Below are positions 63,322 through 64,000 of a stretch of DNA of 64,000 bases, piece after piece (position 1 is the first letter of the stretch; each line of letters begins with the position of its first letter). The DNA comes from Pseudonocardia thermophila. Its GTDB lineage: Bacteria; Actinomycetota; Actinomycetes; Mycobacteriales; Pseudonocardiaceae. The notes beneath the pieces were generated by a model. The model was not told the DNA's origin. It ran no database searches and was given only the letters and a program-made list of their open reading frames with translations. The translations under genes were made by a program, and so were the position numbers. Location of the stretch: assembly GCF_900142365.1 (NCBI RefSeq), contig NZ_FRAP01000006.1:186001-250000 (forward strand), written 5' to 3'.

Positions 63322-64000
63322 CTAGTTGCCGGCCTGGAGGTAGCGGGCGCGGATGAACGCGGCCCGGTCGAACTCGTCGGCGAGCTGCGCGCGGTGCGCG
63401 GGCCGCCGCCGCTGCGCCTTGACCAAGGCCGCGGCGAGGGTGGCCTGCCGGTGCGGGGTGGCGGCGTGCCGCGCCGCCGCCCGCCGGGCCTTGATGCGCT
63501 CCACCGGATCCAGGGCCTGGGTCGGGACGGCGACCGGGACGTCCTCGGCGGCCGGCCGAGCGGCCGGGACCTGAGCGGCGATCGGTGCCTCGGGCAGCGC
63601 CACTGGAGTTGTCCGGTCCGGCACAGGGCGGGCGACTCGGACGAGTTGACGCCGTGCAGGTTCCTCCACGAACCGGTAGAGCGCGGCAGCGACCGGCAGT
63701 GGGGCAACCACGACGAGCGCCGCGATCAGGTTCGCGGTGAGGGTGTCCACGACGAGTGCCGGCACGTACGCCTGGGCGAGCCAGTAGACCTCGAACATCG
63801 GGATGTGCACGAGGTAGAGGGCGTAGGAGACCCGGCCGCCGTACACCGCCCAGTTCGACGACAGCACCACGGCCGGGCCGCGGTCGGCCAGCGCCAGCGC
63901 CCCGACCAGCAGCGGGAACAGCGCGATGACGGCGCCGCCGCGGCCCTCACCGAACTCGTCACCGATCAGCAGGCCGAGCACGATCAGCACCGGGACCACC
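63322..64000 (-). CDS. Acyltransferase 3-family membrane protein (C-terminal part, runs off the right edge)
   Basis: The visible 225 residues hold the last few membrane helices of an acyltransferase_3/OafA-type protein (GGAVIALFPLLVGALALAD; WAVYGGRVSYALYLVHIPMF, the family's YSLYLVH-like block; NLIAALVVVAPLPVAAALYR followed by FVEEPARR, the usual end of the domain). A further 110-residue basic, Ala/Arg-rich cytoplasmic tail follows. The N-terminal half with the catalytic His lies beyond 64000. It probably O-acylates a surface polysaccharide or lipid. Confidence 0.85.
   Translation of the reverse strand, partial: VVPVLIVLGLLIGDEFGEGRGGAVIALFPLLVGALALADRGPAVVLSSNWAVYGGRVSYALYLVHIPMFEVYWLAQAYVPALVVDTLTANLIAALVVVAPLPVAAALYRFVEEPARRQLVRVARPVPDRTTPVALPEAPIAAQVPAARPAAEDVPVAVPTQALDPVERIKARRAAARHAATPHRQATLAAALVKAQRRRPAHRAQLADEFDRAAFIRARYLQAGN

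Overview
The window is very GC-rich actinobacterial DNA. It most likely comes from a Pseudonocardia-like member of the Pseudonocardiales: it carries a wzm-wzt-glfT1 / gtrA / dprE1-dprE2 arabinogalactan locus, a Bpa-type proteasome activator with a C-terminal GQYL, a red-type (form IC-like) RuBisCO with CbbX, and a group 2a (Huc-type) [NiFe] hydrogenase. The genus is inferred from gene content; no rRNA or other species marker is present.

Layout. 1-1731: the tail of an unknown gene, an SDR oxidoreductase and a MOSC protein. 1732-2929: a decayed maleylpyruvate-isomerase-like pseudogene, then three copies of a hairpin-plus-box repeat. 2930-7937: a tight operon of MaoC/FAS1-like hydratase, class III CoA-transferase, acyl-CoA dehydrogenase and CitE-like lyase with a LysR regulator. 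This set could form a C5-dicarboxyl-CoA (methylsuccinate/mesaconate/itaconate type) breakdown route to acetyl-CoA and pyruvate. 8160-20765: a Calvin-cycle island. A two-component system lies directly upstream of cbbL-cbbS-cbbX-cbbR; a small unknown gene, prk, fbp, tkt and rpe are on the other strand; a second, paralogous response regulator and a class I aldolase follow. 20989-39442: a hydrogen-oxidation island. It has hypF; a sixteen-gene minus-strand operon (hucM-hucS-hucL, protease, small protein, TPR protein, NifU-Rieske protein, six-blade NHL protein, hypC, SIS-HypC fusion, SIS protein, hypE, hypC, hypD, DUF6390-like protein, unknown protein); and a divergent AraC regulator with hypA-hypB. 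Together the two islands supply H2 as electron donor and CO2 as carbon source, that is, chemolithoautotrophy.

39443-57230 is a mixed housekeeping region: tRNA-Arg(ACG), tRNA-Ser(GCT), tRNA-Ser(UGA), acetoacetyl-CoA synthetase, a dienelactone-hydrolase-fold protein whose nucleophile is changed, aromatic aminotransferase, a frameshifted DUF4870 gene, an OmpR-like regulator with an atypical receiver, M3 and M18 peptidases, arylamine N-acetyltransferase, GMC oxidoreductase, MpaB-like protein, zinc metallopeptidase, GNAT, quinone oxidoreductase and bpa. 57281-63252 is the cell-wall galactan/arabinan locus. A truncated acyltransferase runs off the right edge.

Non-coding structure is unusually rich. 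There are strong terminator hairpins at 44265, 45878, 53659 and 63267. A dispersed palindrome with core ACGAACGGCACTT occurs three times (23326, 39526, 46210). Imperfect 21-22 bp tandem repeats sharing a CGACTCGCC-like core fill three intergenic regions. A two-level palindrome lies at 51115-51202, and candidate operators precede cbbL, hypF, hucM and the LysR gene. All family names come from reading the translations by eye; no database search was run.
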